Positions 14,301 to 28,900 of a stretch of DNA of 64,000 nt are shown here, one piece after another; position 1 is the first letter of the stretch; the number at the start of each line of letters is the position of its first letter. Made by a program: the position numbers and the translations under genes. Location: NCBI GenBank assembly GCA_037389465.1, contig JAZARR010000089.1, positions 1,488,001-1,552,000 of the forward strand, read 5' to 3'. Source of the stretch: Baylisascaris procyonis (Eukaryota > Nematoda > Chromadorea > Rhabditida > Ascarididae). The notes below the pieces were generated by a model that made no database searches, was not told the origin of the DNA, and worked only from the letters and a program-made list of their open reading frames with translations.

Positions 14301-17300
14301 AATATTATTGTCAGTTTTATAATATTACTACGACCCGAGCTTAAGAGGTATTTTATCTGTATTCTCTGTTGCTATAGTCTTTTGAAAGTTTTGTTCAAAG
14401 ATCCTTGAAAGTTGTTTAGAGATGCCCGAAGTTCGTTGCTGAGAGCGTTAAGAGTACTGTTTATCTTGTTGGAATTGAATTTTGTTTCATTTCTCTCATG
14501 ATTCATCGACCACTCAAATTATATATTTCAGGTCTTCTAGTTCTATGATGAGTGGAAATTTTGTTTGAAATTCTGCTGTTTAATGCAAAATATTTTTTTT
14601 TTTTCAGTATTTCATTTCTTTTCTCTCTCTGTTTTACGAAGCGAAACGATCGCAGGTTATTGAGGAAAATTGTTTGAAGAATGTTCCATGATGAGATAAG
14701 CGGCAATAATTGAATTATTTTATTTTTATTTGTTCAAAAATTCTATGGGCAATTGCAAATCTCAGACCAATTTTCAAAAATGATACTATGTTTTTCTTCT
14801 ATTCGCTCATAGCGAGTATTAATTATTATTTTCTTAGATTTCTTTGTATTTGAGTTTATTTGCAGGATGTGCGGAGCAGAATTTAGAGTTACAACGAACA
14901 GGTGGTTTAACAGAGATGACGGCACAAAACGCTGAACAAGTGGCAATTGCATTTGGCGAGAATATAAAAGCACAAATGGCCGCAAAGGCGATGTTTCAAT
15001 TGGTGCATACTCATGGTGATATCCTTAGAGAGGTCAGCTTTCCGTTTTCTGCGTGGAGTTTTATGTGTATGTTAATGGAGCTAGGAAGTAATCACTAAAA
15101 GTTCCAAGCTACAGCTTTGCTCTTATAAGTTCAGCTTCAGTTTTAATTTTTTTAAAACATTTATTTTACAAAATCATGTCGAAAGGTACTTTTTGCGGTT
15201 TATTTGAGTATTCAACAAGTAGCAGGCGATGTTAATTAATGGCGAGAAGTTATATGTATGGCCTAGGTCGTTGAATGCTAGCTGTTATTGCACTTGATAT
15301 TGGTGTTCAGTATTTTCTAAGGATTTGATTTGATTTTCATAGTGTCTCAAAATTGCAACGTTTATTGGTTTATTTTAGCAATTAGTCTTTTATCTAAACA
15401 ATAAGAGTTTATTTTTATACTTCGTTTTTTTTGCAGTTGTCTTTCATTCCGCAGTTGAAGAGCAGTTCGAATATATTTTAAAGAGGGATTATTTTGAAGA
15501 GAAATGAAGAGAAAGAGAGAGGGAGCAGAGAAATAAATTATAAAGTAAACGCTTCATTTTGATTTAATTGTTTACCAATAGGTCCATGGAAGATATAGGA
15601 GAAGGGGGAGGGGGAATGAACTCGTCTTTAAATAATCGGAAGATTTATGGGGAATGTGTTTCAAAAAATTTGCGATATTTGAGGCTGATTAGATTCATAA
15701 TCTGAAGAATGCTGTTTTGTGTTATTGCCTCCATTATGTGCCAACATATTGGCTTTTTTAAATGGATGTTAATAAAACTATTACATACCTGATGGGCACA
15801 ATGTACACCTGCTTACCTTGCCAAGGAATGTAAAATTTTTGAATTTTGTCTAATTTCAGGGTTGGAAAAATATTTTGGATTGTTTGTTGCACTTATTCAG
15901 AGTGCGACTTTTACCGAATGCGCTAACAGAGGTGGAGGATTTCGTTGATAGCAAAGGATGGGTTTCTATACAACGCATTCACACTCCGTATCTATTTTCT
16001 TTTATTTTATTGCATTCAATAATTAGTAATGAGATGATTCATTGTCGAGCTCAAAAGGAAAATCTGTCACTAGATGAGTGAGGTTCCTTGTTTTTGAGTT
16101 TGAAAGTTAATTTTATGTGGCACTTAGATTGGTGTGAGTGAATTTCCGATTCGACTACGACGGGAGGAAGGGTTTATTACTATAGCGGTCGGTCATATAT
16201 GAATGGCTGAATTTTGGAATTGACCATGGCGGCGACTGGAACTGACAAAGACCTCGTTTGGTAGTGGTGAATTTCTCCATTAGCCTTCACCCTTTCTTAC
16301 GTATACTCAGTGGATTGGGCAGTTAGTGTTGTTATGCTGTAAGCGCTATTATAGCGCATTTTATTTTCTATATTGTTGTCTAGGGGAATTGAAATAAATC
16401 ATCATTTTCGTTCTTTCGTCTTAATAGTGGTAGGTTGTCTTTTCTGTTCCTCATGTGGAATTCTGATGCCAAAGGGTTGCTGCTTCATTATTGAAATGTT
16501 GCATTCGAATAGTGAATGAAATCTTGTGTCATACCGTTTGTGCGTTGTTGCATTCTTTGATTGCAAAGTTTTGCATTCCCATGGACATTCGTTTAGCATT
16601 GTTAATTGTTATAGAAAAATAGCGTCGAGTAGAAACGATTCTGGATTGTTGAGTTGGTTTGGATTGGGTGGATCGAGCTATGATACAAGGGAGACCAAAC
16701 CGACACCCGATCAACAACAGCTTATTAAGGTTTCATCTTATTCTGTTGCTTTAAAAGAGACAGAGGCAGTTAAAGTAAAGTTGTTTTGAGTGTGTTTCAT
16801 AAACTCTGTAGTACTTGTTTTACGAATTTGAAATTATTTACAGTAAGCGTTCAAATAAACCCCCACTCCCGCATCAGTAAACGCTTTCTTCGTGTTAACG
16901 ATCTTTTCTATGAAAAAGTTGAGAGCCTACCTTCTATCCTTGAATGTATTGGCTACTGCCCTTAAGGGCGATACGCAGTAGTTGTTTATCTGTGAAATGT
17001 TTTGTCGTTAATAAGGGCAGCGATCTTAAAATCGAGTTATTAATCAGCATAATAATGCCAAGGCATTTCATTAATAAAGAGCTGATGCCTTTGAACGAGT
17101 CATTGACGAGCAATAGCGATTAGAATTTCTTTTAGTAGGCATCAAAGCACTGACCCAGAGCTCAGTGTAAGCAGTAATTTAGATACCGATTCTTAGCGAA
17201 ATATACTAAAAGCGATGTCGGATCATAGGCAATTGCTTTCCCCGAACAAGCATCACCATAATATATGTTTAGTCGATTGAATTGCTGATTCAAAGTCGAC

Positions 17301-20300
17301 CAAGGCCGTCATCTTTTACCAATACGTGACTTTGCTTTCATATTCAACTAGTCTTTTTTTCTTCATTTTTTCTTCATTACTTACTTCATGACGTTCCGAT
17401 AAAGTAATGTCGAGTAAATGCCATTCCGTTGCTTTCTGAAACGAATTGTTTTTTCTCACAGTGGTAAACGTTGAATCATACGGGCGAACCTTATAAAAAT
17501 AAAAACTTTTTTGCATGTTTTTTTCGGACTCAAATCACCCTTTAAAAAGATTGTGATACTGTTTGAGGTAGCCCAAAATGTGATCAACGAGTGTCATCCG
17601 GAGCAGTTGGTCATCGACGGCAAATACTTAACTTCATCGGCATTAACCGAATTGATCAATGCGCTCGTGCAGGCATCCTCAAATATTGTCGCACAGTCGG
17701 AGGCGATCAAACGTGGCCAACCAACCGGCAAAATCAACGAACAGGTTTCTTTTCTTTTGCAATTCTCTGTATCGGTATCGGGTAAAAACTCGTTATTCAT
17801 GACCTAGAGCAGTTGACTTACCACGATAGTAAAAGCGTTATCCATCCATTGTTTGGTGTGCGAAGTCGAAACGTCTTTGTATTTGCGTTACATTATCCTT
17901 GATCCTTCACACTCTTTTTTCGGATTCTTTTTATTTGGATATGCATAAAGTTTGTTTATTAGCGGGCTGATTCACTTAGGGATTAGTTTTATCAATAAAG
18001 TTGGCATTTTTGTTTCAATAAATATAATAATTTCAAAATTTAAGAGCATTTTAATGCCAACTAGCTATACTGCCTATTGGTGTTCATTGTGACAGTGTCG
18101 GTGAGCAGCTGTTTTAAGTATGTTTTGTTGCGCTCTATACAAAACACTGAAATTGATCTTCGTTATTTGAAACTATATGAAATATTTGTTGAGATCTCGA
18201 GACACTGAGCGCACTGCTTTTTATTGAGGAAATAAAATTAGGGAAGTGTGTTTGTTATTATTCTTAAGCTACTAGTAGAAAGCAAGTGAAATGTTACGAC
18301 GTTTTGAATACTTTATTTTTTTTTTAATTTTTCAAGGTTTTTAATGCCTTTACTTTAGAAGAGTTTTGATAAATTAGAAGGTTAAAGAAACGAATAAGCT
18401 AATTTGACACTGAAGATTAGCGATTGCGTTTGTTTTTTTCAACTGTTTCCTCGTTGTACCTCTCTCTTATGCTCTTCTTAATCCTTCTGATCCTAATATC
18501 CGTAGTGTTACGATTGGCAGCGGCGGTGTTGAGAGAGACCTAGTGTAGGCAGAGGGTAGAGCTGATAATCGTTGGTCGATGGTGATATGCGAGGGCACAA
18601 GGGAGACAAAAGAGGTGGTTTATTGGGAAGCACAACGACCCCAAGGATGAGTAGAATCAAAGACGAAAGGAGAATGACGAGTGATGAGTGGCAAACAAAC
18701 AGGCCGAAGCCCAACTTATATAAGCCCCAGTTATCGCCTGGGGCATGGCACCATGCGAAGAACAGTAAACCAGAATCGACTATACACGAATGTGATCACT
18801 GCAGCGTTAGATCACAAGTTGGTATATTTGGGTTGGCCTTTCGCCGCCATAATGAACACATAGCTATCGCGCTTGTTATGTCTACCGTGAATTTTCGGAG
18901 GTCCAATGTTGATTGCATTAATTAATACAATTGTCAGTTCTTTAAGTAATAGTGGTCCATAGCTAGCATAAGACCGATCGGGTAATCAAGAGTATCAGCA
19001 TACTTCTTGAGAGTAGCTGGATTTTTTTTTTTTATTGTTTTAACGTTATTGATATTTCTACAGGGTGAGGATGCACTTGTACTCTATCTCGAGCTCATGG
19101 TGAGCATCACATTAGAGAATAAGGATCGTCTTTCACAAATTTGGCCATCTGTACAGCATCATCTACAGTGGATTATGTCAACTTTTGGGCGCAATCCGGT
19201 GCTCGTTGAGAGAGCCGTTGTGGGTTTATTACGACTTACGAATAGGAATCTATTTCGGCTGAAGGATGACGTTGCAGAGGAGATACTTCATTCACTTGCG
19301 ATGCTCTTGGTAAACTTTAGATTTATTTCTTTAGAAAAAGGGGAAAGGAGTTCGATTTCAACGGCAGCTGTTATTTTTTGTAGTTTTCGATGCTTAGCTG
19401 TAATTTTTTGCAAGACCGGATGAGTTGATGCGTCGTGGTAAGTTGTAAATTTGGTTGTTAGGATTTTCTTAATTTAATAAATTATTAACCCCTGTCGGGT
19501 ACGAATTCGTAGTAACACGGATTTTGTTCAACTGATATTGGGATATGTGGAAGGAGTCCCTTCGGAAAAATATTTCGCATCATTTGGCGCGTGGGTTATT
19601 TCACCTTTCGATATAACCTGAGTTAAGTGCTAAATAAGGAAGTTTTTCACATACGAACTAATTTATGAAAAATCATCGCAATCGGTAGTAAGTTTTATAG
19701 AAGGCAATATTTTAGTGATGATTGAAATATCGTTAAGCAGTCTAATACGAAGGCAAATCATTCGTCGATTTTCCCTGTCAGAGATTTTTTAAATTTACAT
19801 TTAGCGACTGGGAAAATGTTTGCAGAAATTGCGCCCACCGGCGTTGTTTATGTTTTCGCGTCAAATCGCTTTCGGTCTACACGAACTGTTACGTACAAAT
19901 GCGGCGAACGTACATCGCAGAGAGCATTGGGCAGTGCTGTTTGCATTATTGGAGGCGGTCGGTGCAGGTGCATATCCGGAAGATACTCAGCCTCAACGAG
20001 AACAGGTATGATTGTTGTTTGTATATTTGAGCACTGCATTTAAGTCTCTCAATAGCTACTTCCTTCCTACTGTTTGACGTTATTCGCTGACTCATTACTA
20101 TTGAGTCTTCAGATGAGTCTGTGTGCGTAAATAAATAATTAATTTAATTAAGTAACAAATAAATAAACAAATTAGTAAAGCGACGAGTTATGTGGTAAAC
20201 AATTAAACAAATAGAATGAAGTAGTTGCACTAATATTCCCTTCCTTACCTTTACATATTGTACAATTTCATATTGGTTGTGATATCCATCGGACTTTTTT

Positions 20301-23300
20301 AAATTGTTGGATGCATTAGTTGGTGAAGTTAATTTTTTTAGCCATCAGAGCAACAGTTGGCATCAAAGAGTGGAGAGCGTCACGCGTACAGCGATACGGA
20401 GCCGTTCAAAACTCGTTCGCCAAGCACTGTGACGAGTGGAATCGCGTCGACACTCGGCGAGGATAGGGGATATACATCCGATGATCCGCAGAGACATCAC
20501 GGTTTGTTCTACTCATTTTACTGAGAGCAGACCGTAAAGGTGTTTCTATAGCCACAGATTGCTTTCACTTCCATGATTTAAGCATCCTGGGTTGATCACT
20601 CAGCGTCGCCGTTTTTGTCAACAGTAAATTTTCAGCAATTGTTATTTGTTATCCTTTATGGTGGAAGTATTTTACAATTTGTAAAATGTTTAAATGTTGC
20701 TTTAAATCTTTTATTATGATCAGCGAAATCAGTTACTACAACCTTTTTTTCAAACAATTTAATTCCCACCACTTGGATTCATGCTTTGCGTCATTGTCAC
20801 TGTTTCACGCAGAGGGACAGAGGAAGAGGGGAGAGGGTACAGAGGGGAATATGAGGCTAGTTTGATAGTACGTCATGTGCCATGTTATACAGCCTACTTA
20901 TTGTGACAAACGGCTGGCTGTTCATAACTCTATGAGTTTGATTGAATTGTAAAAAAGCTTTTAATTTAACTTGAACGTACTTAACGTCATGCCATTACTG
21001 AGAGCAGTAAATGCCGTTTAAAGTAGCACAAAAAATCCAAACAAGCAATATTTTTTCCTGTGAGTTGGCTGTTGGTCACATGAAGTCTTGTCTGGCTATA
21101 CGGATAGCCGTTGGTAAAGTATGGCCAAAGTCATAAATGTTGAACAATGCAACACTATATACGAAAGTGAAAGAATATGTTGTATTTCATTTAGGCATCT
21201 CAAATGCTAACATCGGTGAATGGCGTTCGAATTTCACTATAATGGACCCTCTAAAGAATGAGCACTCCTTGCTAAAAGTGTTATCCTTTGTTTTCGTCCT
21301 TTGTTATATTATAGTTGAGTACTATTGTTCTTCGAATGTTAAGGTTCCATCTCATCGTTATCAACTCTGTCGGAGCGTGCCGATAGTGCAGTATCGTTGG
21401 CGAAGGATAGCACTGAGTGGATTCATCTCGACCATAAAGATGGTCGGTCGATGATTCGTTTCACTCATTTTTTTATACACTTTAGGCATCGATTACCAGC
21501 GTTGTTAAATAAATTGAAATTGAAATTGAAAGTTGATAGTGACTCGAAATATATGAGTCTGAAGTGCTTACTTTTACCTTCGAAGTAGTAATACTGTTAG
21601 GTTTTTTTTCTTTTTAGTGATCGTTGCTGCTTAATCCTTTTCGAATTTTTTATTTCCCTATTTCCTATTAAGCAATAATCTCGTTGTTTTCTTGAAGAGT
21701 GTTACTTTATGTTTGCAAAAATGATATATTTTAGCAGCAATTGCCCTACAACAACAGCAAATGCAATTGCGTCATGAAGGTGCATCATTTCCGCCATCAC
21801 GAGTGTTCGACAGGGGAACTGTTGTTCTTCGCGCTAATCTTGCGAGGTTATTTTTGATTTCATCTATTTAATTTTTATTATTTTCACTTATGTTTAATCG
21901 TTTTTGTTTTTTTTTTTGCATTATTTGCTTTTGCGCAGTGTAGCATGAAATATGCTTGCAGTCCTTAAGGTGCGGATATTTTTTGCAGTTTTTTTAAGTA
22001 ACCTTTGTTTTATAGAAAGCTTGATACTAATTTTGGAAAGCCAATAAGCATTTGTATTGGTTGTCTTCGCTTATATCTAGTCAGCAGTTCCCTATCTTTC
22101 GTTTGCTCATTATGACGGTATTATTGTAGATTCATATAACTTTAGTGGAGAGGGATGGCGAAACATGAGATGGAATAGGATGAATTCGTTTCTTGCACGG
22201 AATATGTCTCGAACAGCTACAAGTTTTCTGAGTAAGATTAACTCCCACTAGAGAGTTTGGGAGCTTCGAAATTTCGAACACTTCAACATATTATCTAACT
22301 TGCCGACTATCACAAATTCAAAAGCCTCCTTAATTCGGTAATGGGATGAGCCTATGGACGAGCAATAATCCCATCTATAGTTTTGTTATGCAATCAATAT
22401 TTGTGTATCGTCGGTGTGCATATTTCTGCTCAATAAATTCAGGCATGAGCCAGCTGCATTTCTGAAAGTTGGTGAGACGTTAGCGTTTTTGGTTCGTGAT
22501 GCGGCACATGTTACACCGGAGAATTTCGATTCTTGCGTGCACTGTCTTCGAGCTTACGTTGAAGCGACTCTCGATGGTGGCAGGTAATCTCGTTGACTAT
22601 TTTTTGTTTTGTCAGAAGATTATAAGAGCTATAAGGAAAGCATCAATACTCCATATGAGTTTAAACGTAAGAATGCATTATTTATGAGTGCAGCAATAAT
22701 TGCTATTTTAAATATCCATATGGCATCGAATTATTCAAAAATTTAAAGTTTTTGTAAGGCGTGTGCCGTCAGGTTTTTTGTGCTCCTATCTATTTCTTCA
22801 GTTTTTTTTTTTTTTAATTTTACTATCCACTTCCTATTTTTTTGATGCTAAGCAGTATGGGAAGATAACGAAAACGAATTAAGAAAATTGGAGTATTTTT
22901 GCGGCGCCATTTGATTTTATATGAAAATTATTTAAATGGTAGGTAGGGTATAAGGACAGTCGTATTATTTGCGTTAATTTTACTTCTTTATCGAGTTCCG
23001 ATTCCCATTTGAATTTATGTTGAGGTTTACTCATAAAGCTGATAGATGTCGCCGCCCATCTTGGGCATCTCTGAATTTTCACAATTTTTCGATCCTTGCG
23101 AATGCTATGTTCCCATTCTCGAATCCATTATGAAATGTTGCAAGTTTAAGGTATGCAGCCGGCCCATTAAGCGGCGATGCACAAAACCAATTGCATAGCG
23201 TTGTAGACGATAAGTCGAGACGACCGCCGAAAGGAGGTATATATTGGGCTAAAGTTTGCATTCTTTGTTATGCCTTAGTAAATAGCGTATTCTCATCACG

Positions 23301-25865
23301 CCAATTTTAATGGATAATAAGAAATGTTTTTCGTCGGATTTTCGAAAATGACGACAAAAAATATTGCGGTCGTAGGAAACAAAATGAGTTTTAATGTTGT
23401 TTTGGACTATGTCTTTATATTAGCGAGGTTACGGTAGTGTTATTTTGATGTCTTACTTTGATTTTGCGATTGTGATACCCTTTTTAGCTTTGAGTTTTAT
23501 TTATGGATGCATGTGAATTTCTCTTCAAGACGACGTTTCCTTGACACGTACGATAGCTCTAAGGTTTTCAGAGTATGTGTAAAGATTTCTTAAGATAATC
23601 AAAAATAATCTATTAGTTTTGATGATTTTTCTCGATATGAAGGAATATTTGTATTTAATTTTATCTATGGAAATTTGTCGAATCTGCAGGTTTTTTATGT
23701 CTATTGGAGTATATATTAAGGTAAATCACGAAGGCAGATGTCGCTAAGTTCATCAGTGAATGGCGATGAGGATGCTGATGGCGCACTCGAATCTGAGCAG
23801 CAACAACTTAGTGCTAGCTATCATCAAGTAAGATTGCCGGCTAAATAGTGACATTTTAGAATATACCGGGTATATATGGTAATTGCCTATGGTTTATGTT
23901 TGCGTGGGTGTGGGGAATATGCTTGTTACACCGTCTCTGTCCCCCTTTCTTTTCCATGTCGTTCTTCTGTTGCTTCCAACTGTCTCACACACTCGTCTTC
24001 GCCGACTAATAATGTAGATTGATCGGTATTTTATTCGTTGAAGCTGAAATTTTTGATATTTTTGTGATTGATCGATTTCTGCGATACGTCGAATCTTGAA
24101 GAGCGCCAGATCCCATTTGTTTTGCTAAGGGGATTTTATTACCTATTTATTGTTTATACAATATGTTGCCTTAGGATATTTCTGTCCAATTTTATTTTTC
24201 CGTCTATTGTTGCATTCAGCGCATTTTAGAATAGTTATTTCTTTTGAAGTTGTGATTGATCAAATCCTTTTAGAGGTAGTTGATGTCTGCTTGAATAAAT
24301 GAACATATCTATTACACTTGCGAGATATGTTTTTGATATTCTTTGATTAGTTTTTTTTTTTTGATTTCTATGGAGAGGATTCTTTTGCAGATTGCATTTC
24401 AAATGCTCGACCTATGCCATACATTGCATGTGAAAGCGGCAGGAATTTATCGAAGTTGGGCTGAAGGAGGAGCTGAGGTATTTTATATTGTACTAATTAT
24501 ATTATACTAATATTTTCGTATAGAGTGATTATAAGTTATATTAATATACTATAGAGTAACTTTATACTAATTATATAGAGTAATTCATATAGATAATTTT
24601 CGTATAGAAGTAGAGTAATTGTAAGTTATTGCTTAGGTAAGTAAAGTTTGGTCGACTCTTACAATTTGAAGTATCCAAGTGTTACTTATTGATGCGATGA
24701 TCATGACGTGAATTTTTTAATTTACTCTTAAATAAAAAGACGCTGACTAGAAATATAATATTTGCAGACGCCTGTTATTTTTGATTTGTAAAAATTTAAT
24801 GCGTATATTTTTACGTTATGCACGATGGGTATTAGGGGGAAAATGCGTGAATGTTGAAGTGCTATTACCCTTTATCCTGAGCATTGATTTATTGCCTTAA
24901 ATCTTTTTATATTTTATTGTTATGAATTTTCCGGGATCTTATTGAATGGTTATTCTTGAAGAATTTTTTCCCTCTTCATATTTGCATATTTTTTCCCATC
25001 ATAGGTAATGGGTATCAATGAAGTTGTATGGCAATGATCATATTGCTTGAAGGTGGATGCAAGTGCGTCAGCGTTGTGGATTCATTGTTGGCGACCACTT
25101 GTTCAGTGTATGGCACGATTATGTTGTGATTGTCGACGTCAAGTGCGCACACAAGCTCTCAATTACCTTGTGGTGGGTTATATTGCAAGTTACTGTCTAT
25201 TGCACGCCGGGAAGTCGCTTACCGCGTAGTGACCATTGCTATTTAATCGTAGTGACCAATATTTGGTACTCTGGATTGAGGAGCAAGTGGGTAGGCAGAG
25301 GGGAGCCACTAGCTTGAACATCCGAATAATAGCAGAAGGAATGGCCATGCCTTTTGGCTTTGAAGGGTACCTATGTTACCGTTATTATAGGCGATAAAAT
25401 ATAAGTGAAAGTTTGAACATGTCGTCCGAAATTCAGTGATTCATGAATCTCTCTTTCTTTTGCCGTTTAAGATAAAAAAAGTTCCTCTTACCGTAGTTTA
25501 TTTTGGGGGATGAGCGGGGTTTTACTGTTTAAGTTTTTATTTAGAAGCCATGTGGGGAGAGGGGGGGCTCATTTGAGGTTATTCGTTTCTTGGAACGATC
25601 CTGATTAGCTGCTTTGATATTGAATGTTGATTGATTGCAGCGTTCGTTTTTGATAGCCGATATGCAAACAATGGGTGCGACTGATTGGGAGAATTGCTTT
25701 GGGGAAGTTCTTTTCCCATTGGTTCAAAAATTACTCGAGAATCTCTCTCCGATGGATCCTATTGGAATGGAGGAAACACGAGTTCGAGCTATGCAACTCA
25801 TCTCTAAAATCCTTCTCAATCATCTCACGTAAATTTTCAATTTTCTTTAGAGCTGTGCTAGTGGG

Positions 25866-25932
<67 letters not shown>

Positions 25933-28900
25933 AGTATTTACATGAAGCCCGAGCATTGATTGTCGCATGAAAACTTGAGGTTATTTTACATTCGTTTCGC
26001 ATTCACTGACGATCGTCATATTATTTCGTTTTATATTTGTTTGAAGCACTGATTCGGAGTAGTAAGTTAACTTTTTATTCACAGTATTGGGCATGAATTT
26101 CTAAATGCAACCGGATCTTCGAAGATCACTGCCACATCTTACTTTAGTTAGAGGCTGGAGAGAGATAGGCCTGTCATGAGATAACGGTTTATTAAAGATA
26201 GAAGAGAGGATGGATTTTACATGTTTTCCGATTTTCGTCTTTCTTAGCTTCTGTATGAATGTTAATAACAAATCATCCCTTTTATTATTGCAGGCCACTG
26301 AGCACATTACCGTCATTTCCGGCGTTATGGTTGAGGCTATTAGATTATATGGATCGATATTTGCATACAGACAGAAGTGATCTACTGTCAGAGGCGATTC
26401 CCGAATCATTAAAGAATATGATTTTGGTGCTCGATAATACGGGAATGTTTCGCGCTATACCGGGCCTCTATCAGATGACCATTACGAGGATGGGATCGCT
26501 GTTGCCCGATTTGATTGCTGAGGTGATGCCTGGACCACCTGAACGAGAGAGCTTGTAAGTTTAAATGCGAATTAGATTTTCAAGGACTTTTTTTCAGGAA
26601 AATTTATGATAAGGATTATGAAAGAAATGTTTGATGAAGATGGCACCCTAGGGAAAAAAGAGATAAGAGTTATTGGGGAAGTATTTGGTGACGATAGGAA
26701 GTTGATAGATAAAGAAAATGTTGAATGCTTTTAATTGTTGATCTTTTATTAGACCAAAATCGCATCCACGTCTACAGAATGGAACTGTTTTCGTACTTAA
26801 GCGGTCTGTTTCTTTAGTGAATGAATTAGCACCACGCTTATCCTCGATTTAGTATTTTTCGATCACTTCTATGTCTGAAGGGAATCTTTAATTTAATTGG
26901 TATATGCAAATAAAAACTTCGGCATTCACTTTTTACAGCCCATTACTCTTCTTACATGCTACCTTGCTCTCGAATAGCGATTGAAGGATGTTTTTTGCTT
27001 CGTGTCCGATAAGAGGTTTGGAGGATGAAGGGAGGAACTGGGAAGGGGGAGGAACAACTAGCACAGCATTAGAAAATGAAAAAGATTAGTACTATAAGGT
27101 TGCAAAGATCTTTTGTTCGCGAGTTCTTGTTGCCACCTCTATAATTTCTAAAATTGTTTACATGAATATCAGTTACTTATAGTTGAAAAGAAAAGGTCGT
27201 CCAGGCCGTTCATCCATGAGTTGCAGCAACTTTGCAAACATTGCGTGCCGTGCCAAATTATTGGTGTGCTTTCCCATTCCTTTCAAAATGCACTATGTAA
27301 GGAATTTTGTTCATTTTAGAGAAACAACACCAACATTTCCTAGCGAACAGAATACACGTCACGAGCTGTCTTCAACGGGTGTGACGGACTCAACGGCTGT
27401 TCCGCCAGCCGAATCAACCACAATTTCATCGGCGCCTGTAGGGGCACCTGCTTCTCAAGCTCCTCCTTTGTCTATCTTGACGGCAGTGTCATCTGCGACT
27501 CCGCTTACTACTTCAGCCACACCTCCAATCACACAGTTTGCGTCGGTATTGGGAGGTCGTGTGCAGATTGCACCCCCACTCGAAGTACTTGCGGAACGAC
27601 AGGCTAATTCGATAAAGAATGACGTCACTCTGCGATCAGAGCCCTCGAACGCTCCGGAGTTTGCGGATCGGCAGTCAGGACTCGTATCGACGCCACCGCG
27701 AAACGTCGAAATACCCGAATTGGTGCGTCGATTCACCTCAAAAGTGAGCTCTAACCAGATAGAACTAGCTCACTTACAGCTTTTTCACGTTTACGAGTGG
27801 CAGTGTTTACGGATTGCAACACTTCAAAGTCGATGTTTATTCGTAGCCTTTCATAAAATTCTAAAATGAGAGGCGTATATTATGCTTCTTCCGAGGAGGC
27901 TTTGGTTCTTATGATGAGAGGACCTATGTCCACGGTTGCAGATTCTTAATAAAGTGAAAGCGAGGGCTTAATAGTGGAAAGATTGGTGTCGGCAACAGAA
28001 CGCAATGTTATGAGGGTCTTTTTTACTTCATGAAATTTGTTAGAGGTGGAATGCTGTTGCTGAATCTTAGTCCTATCTGATCTGATTTGAAGGAAGTTGT
28101 ATCAGTAGGTTTACAAATGTCGGCTGTAAGATTCGTCTTCGTTTGATTGGATAAGTGGATCGATCGTACTCTGAAGAAAAAGCTATTTATTCCATTTTTT
28201 TTTATTTCTTTTTTTCTTAATTTTCATTTTTTTGCTTTTTTCTTTGGTTTTTCTTGTATAATGGAGTATGAATTTTATTTTTTGAAATCTTTTTCCGCAG
28301 TTTGTTAGGTTTTATTCATACTCGCATAATTTTCTTTTTTATCTTCTTTTTTTGTATTATTTAACTTAACAAACATTTTTTGCATAAATAAATAAATATT
28401 CACGTATAAATGCATAAATATTCACGTACTTATTTGTTGATCGTCTGAAAAATTCCCATATCGTATTTATATTTAGTTATAGTTGATTGAGGGAATGCAG
28501 TTATGTTGGATTTTGCTAACCAATATTTCGAATTTTTATGTCATCCTTGGCTATCAAAAAATTTCAAGGAAAAGATTTATGCAACATTTTCAATGCGGAT
28601 ACACAAAGATTATTAAATTTTTATCGATAGTCGACGCTATAAATTTGTCGCTGAATAAAATGATGAGATAGGGCCGTAAATTGAATCCAATTTGATGCTT
28701 GCATTAGGCTAGAAATAGAGTTCTCTTATTGCACATTAGGTTCTGCTTGAGGTTGCATTTTTTTCTTTATTATATTGTCATATAAAAATGCCTTATATTT
28801 GTCTTAGTATATATTTTTGTTCTTATATTATACATAAAACGCATATTTACTCTAAAATTTCTTCAGGAAGAAGTAATCGTTCAATCGGGTCCTAGTTCTC

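Noticed and set aside
18572..18925. 117-codon + strand frame in a gbf-1 intron
   Set aside because: Overlaps open frames in other phases and strands in a GC-rich island; stop-poor composition explains it and no domain is visible.
25675..25959. IYIYIY-type frames at TA repeats (also 39650-39904 and 59403-59666)
   Set aside because: The IYIY parts are TA microsatellite translations. Only the piece upstream of the repeat at 39755-39904 is real coding sequence (wsp-1).
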